DNA from: Rhizobium sp.
GTDB taxonomy: Bacteria; Pseudomonadota; Alphaproteobacteria; Rhizobiales; Rhizobiaceae
Reading direction: 5' to 3'
NCBI GenBank assembly: GCA_003501385.1
Contig: DNPN01000193.1
Coordinates: forward strand, 7,623-14,547
DNA length: 6,925 nt
Part shown: positions 5,839 to 6,925 of the stretch, piece by piece
Layout of the letters: every line of letters begins with the position of its first letter
How positions within the stretch are numbered: the stretch's first letter is position 1
The notes under the pieces: generated by a model
Database searches by the model: none
The model's input: the letters and a program-made list of their open reading frames with translations, nothing else
What the model was told of the DNA's origin: nothing
Translations under genes and position numbers: made by a program

Positions 5839-6891
5839 ATGAAGACGATCAAAGGCCCTGCCTTGTTTTTGGGCCAGTTTGCGGGCGATGCTGCCCCCTT
5901 TAATTCGTGGGATAGCATTACCAAATGGGCGGCTAACAAGGGCTATCTCGGGGTGCAGGTACCGACATGGGCAGGCCAGCTGATAGATCTGAAAAAAGCA
6001 GCCGAATCAAAAGATTATTGCGATGAACTGGCCGGAGTCGCCCGCCAGAACGGTATCGAGATCACTGAGCTTTCCACCCATTTGCAAGGGCAGCTGGTGG
6101 CGGTGCATCCGGCCTATGATGAGGCTTTCGATGGCTTTGCCGCCCCCGAAGTGCGCGGCAACCCGAAGGCCCGGCAGGAATGGGCCGTACAACAGGTGAA
6201 ATACGCGCTGAAAGCCTCACACCATCTGGGCATCAAGGCCCATGCCACTTTTTCCGGTGCACTTGCATGGCCGTTTATCTATCCTTGGCCGCAGCGCCCG
6301 GCGGGTCTGGTGGAAACCGCCTTCGATGAACTGGCCAAGCGCTGGCTGCCCATTCTCAACTATGCCGACGAGCAAGGCGTGGATGTGTGCTATGAAATTC
6401 ACCCCGGCGAAGATCTGCATGATGGCGTGACATTCGAGATGTTTCTGGAGCGGGTGAAAAACCATTCCCGCGCCAACATGCTCTATGATCCATCACATTA
6501 CGTGCTGCAATGCCTCGATTATCTTGACCATATCGACATTTACAAAGACCGCATCAAGATGTTCCACGTCAAGGATGCCGAGTTTAACCCCACGGGTCGC
6601 CAAGGCGTTTATGGCGGCTATCAGGGCTGGGTCAACCGCGCTGGCCGCTTCCGCTCGCTGGGCGATGGTCAGGTGGATTTCGGCGCGGTGTTTTCCAAAA
6701 TGGCCGCCAATGATTTCGATGGCTGGGCCGTGGTGGAATGGGAATGCGCGTTGAAACATCCCGAAGATGGCGCCCGTGAAGGGGCAGAATTCGTCAAGGC
6801 GCATATCATCCGGGTGACGGAGCACGCCTTTGACGATTTCGCTGCCAGCGGCACGGATGATGCCGCCAATCGGCGGATGTTAGGGCTTTAA
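5839..6891 (+). CDS. Sugar-phosphate isomerase/epimerase-like TIM-barrel protein (AP_endonuc_2 fold), substrate unknown
   Basis: Predicted cytoplasmic metal-dependent TIM-barrel enzyme of 350 residues in the family that includes tagatose/allulose 3-epimerases, inosose isomerases and dehydratases, and deglycosylation enzymes. No signal peptide is visible. The likely metal ligands sit at the ends of strands in the expected order: Glu186 in CYEIHPGED (184-192), Asp217 with His220 in YDPSH (216-220), His243 in MFHVKDAEF (241-249) and Glu300 in VVEWEC (298-303). The gap of 26 residues between the second and third ligands equals that in tagatose 3-epimerase as I recall it. The longer stretch before the last Glu (GRQGVYGGYQGWVNRAGRF in part, 253-271) is an insertion that could shape the pocket. 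The start ATG 5839 has GGAGGAG (5825-5831) upstream. It follows a terminator and has its own candidate promoter and operators. Such genes often neighbour Gfo/Idh/MocA oxidoreductases, which would be downstream, outside the window. The general family is secure; the reaction is not. Confidence 0.85.
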   Translation: MKTIKGPALFLGQFAGDAAPFNSWDSITKWAANKGYLGVQVPTWAGQLIDLKKAAESKDYCDELAGVARQNGIEITELSTHLQGQLVAVHPAYDEAFDGFAAPEVRGNPKARQEWAVQQVKYALKASHHLGIKAHATFSGALAWPFIYPWPQRPAGLVETAFDELAKRWLPILNYADEQGVDVCYEIHPGEDLHDGVTFEMFLERVKNHSRANMLYDPSHYVLQCLDYLDHIDIYKDRIKMFHVKDAEFNPTGRQGVYGGYQGWVNRAGRFRSLGDGQVDFGAVFSKMAANDFDGWAVVEWECALKHPEDGAREGAEFVKAHIIRVTEHAFDDFAASGTDDAANRRMLGL

Positions 6892-6905
6892 CGAAACGGA
6901 AAAGA

Positions 6906-6925
6906 CCCCTCCCCAACCCCTCCCC
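6906..6925. repeat. Duplicated CCCCTCCCC motif, cut by the window end
   Basis: Two exact copies of CCCCTCCCC (6906-6914 and 6917-6925) are separated by AA, starting 14 bases after the stop codon of the TIM-barrel gene. The complementary strand carries four runs of four G with loops of one or two bases, a textbook G-quadruplex pattern. Similar C-rich motifs are familiar from rhizobial intergenic repeats, where a G-rich arm often follows to make a hairpin. Whether that arm exists here cannot be seen. Confidence 0.55.

Noticed and set aside
1..6925. CRISPR arrays, tRNA or rRNA genes, insertion sequences, toxin-antitoxin or phage-defence genes
   Set aside because: No spaced direct-repeat array, tRNA-like cloverleaf, transposase or defence-type domain was seen; all long frames are accounted for by five metabolic, transport and regulatory genes.

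Overview
The window holds five protein-coding genes, all on the + strand. It looks like chromosomal sequence from a rhizobial alphaproteobacterium (the Rhizobium, Agrobacterium or Allorhizobium neighbourhood). The basis is moderately high GC, the protein sequences of the xylose genes, a LacI-type (not AraC-type) regulator beside them, and intergenic palindromes of the CCCTCGGG/CCCGAGGG and CCCCTCCCC kinds familiar from rhizobial genomes. The taxonomy comes from recognition only; no search was run.

Layout. Positions 1-1483 hold most of a 14-helix DHA2-type MFS efflux pump whose start lies before the window. Positions 1484-1774 are non-coding: a two-tier hairpin that probably terminates the pump transcript, a weaker hairpin followed by a T-rich run, and a 24-bp palindrome with a central CG that looks like a LacI-family operator. 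Positions 1775-5637 are a compact unit: LacI-family regulator, 30-bp gap, xylulokinase xylB, 50-bp gap, xylose isomerase xylA. The 201 bp at 5638-5838 hold a strong nested hairpin (terminator and/or rhizobial palindromic repeat), a candidate promoter and two operator-like palindromes. Positions 5839-6891 encode a TIM-barrel sugar-phosphate isomerase/epimerase-like protein of unknown substrate. The last 34 bases contain a duplicated CCCCTCCCC motif, cut by the window end.

How the genes work together. XylA converts D-xylose to D-xylulose and XylB phosphorylates it to xylulose 5-phosphate, which enters the pentose phosphate pathway. The regulator immediately upstream is the likely sugar-responsive repressor of the unit and probably controls itself. 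No xylose transporter is visible; the MFS gene is drug-efflux-like and separated by a terminator, so it is probably unrelated. The TIM-barrel gene follows a terminator and appears to have its own promoter, so its link to xylose is uncertain.

The protein-coding content is ordinary carbohydrate catabolism. I found no convincing evidence of a new type of biological system. The points most worth a second look are the operator-like palindromes, the nested intergenic hairpins, the unassigned TIM-barrel enzyme and the terminal G-quadruplex-capable repeat.
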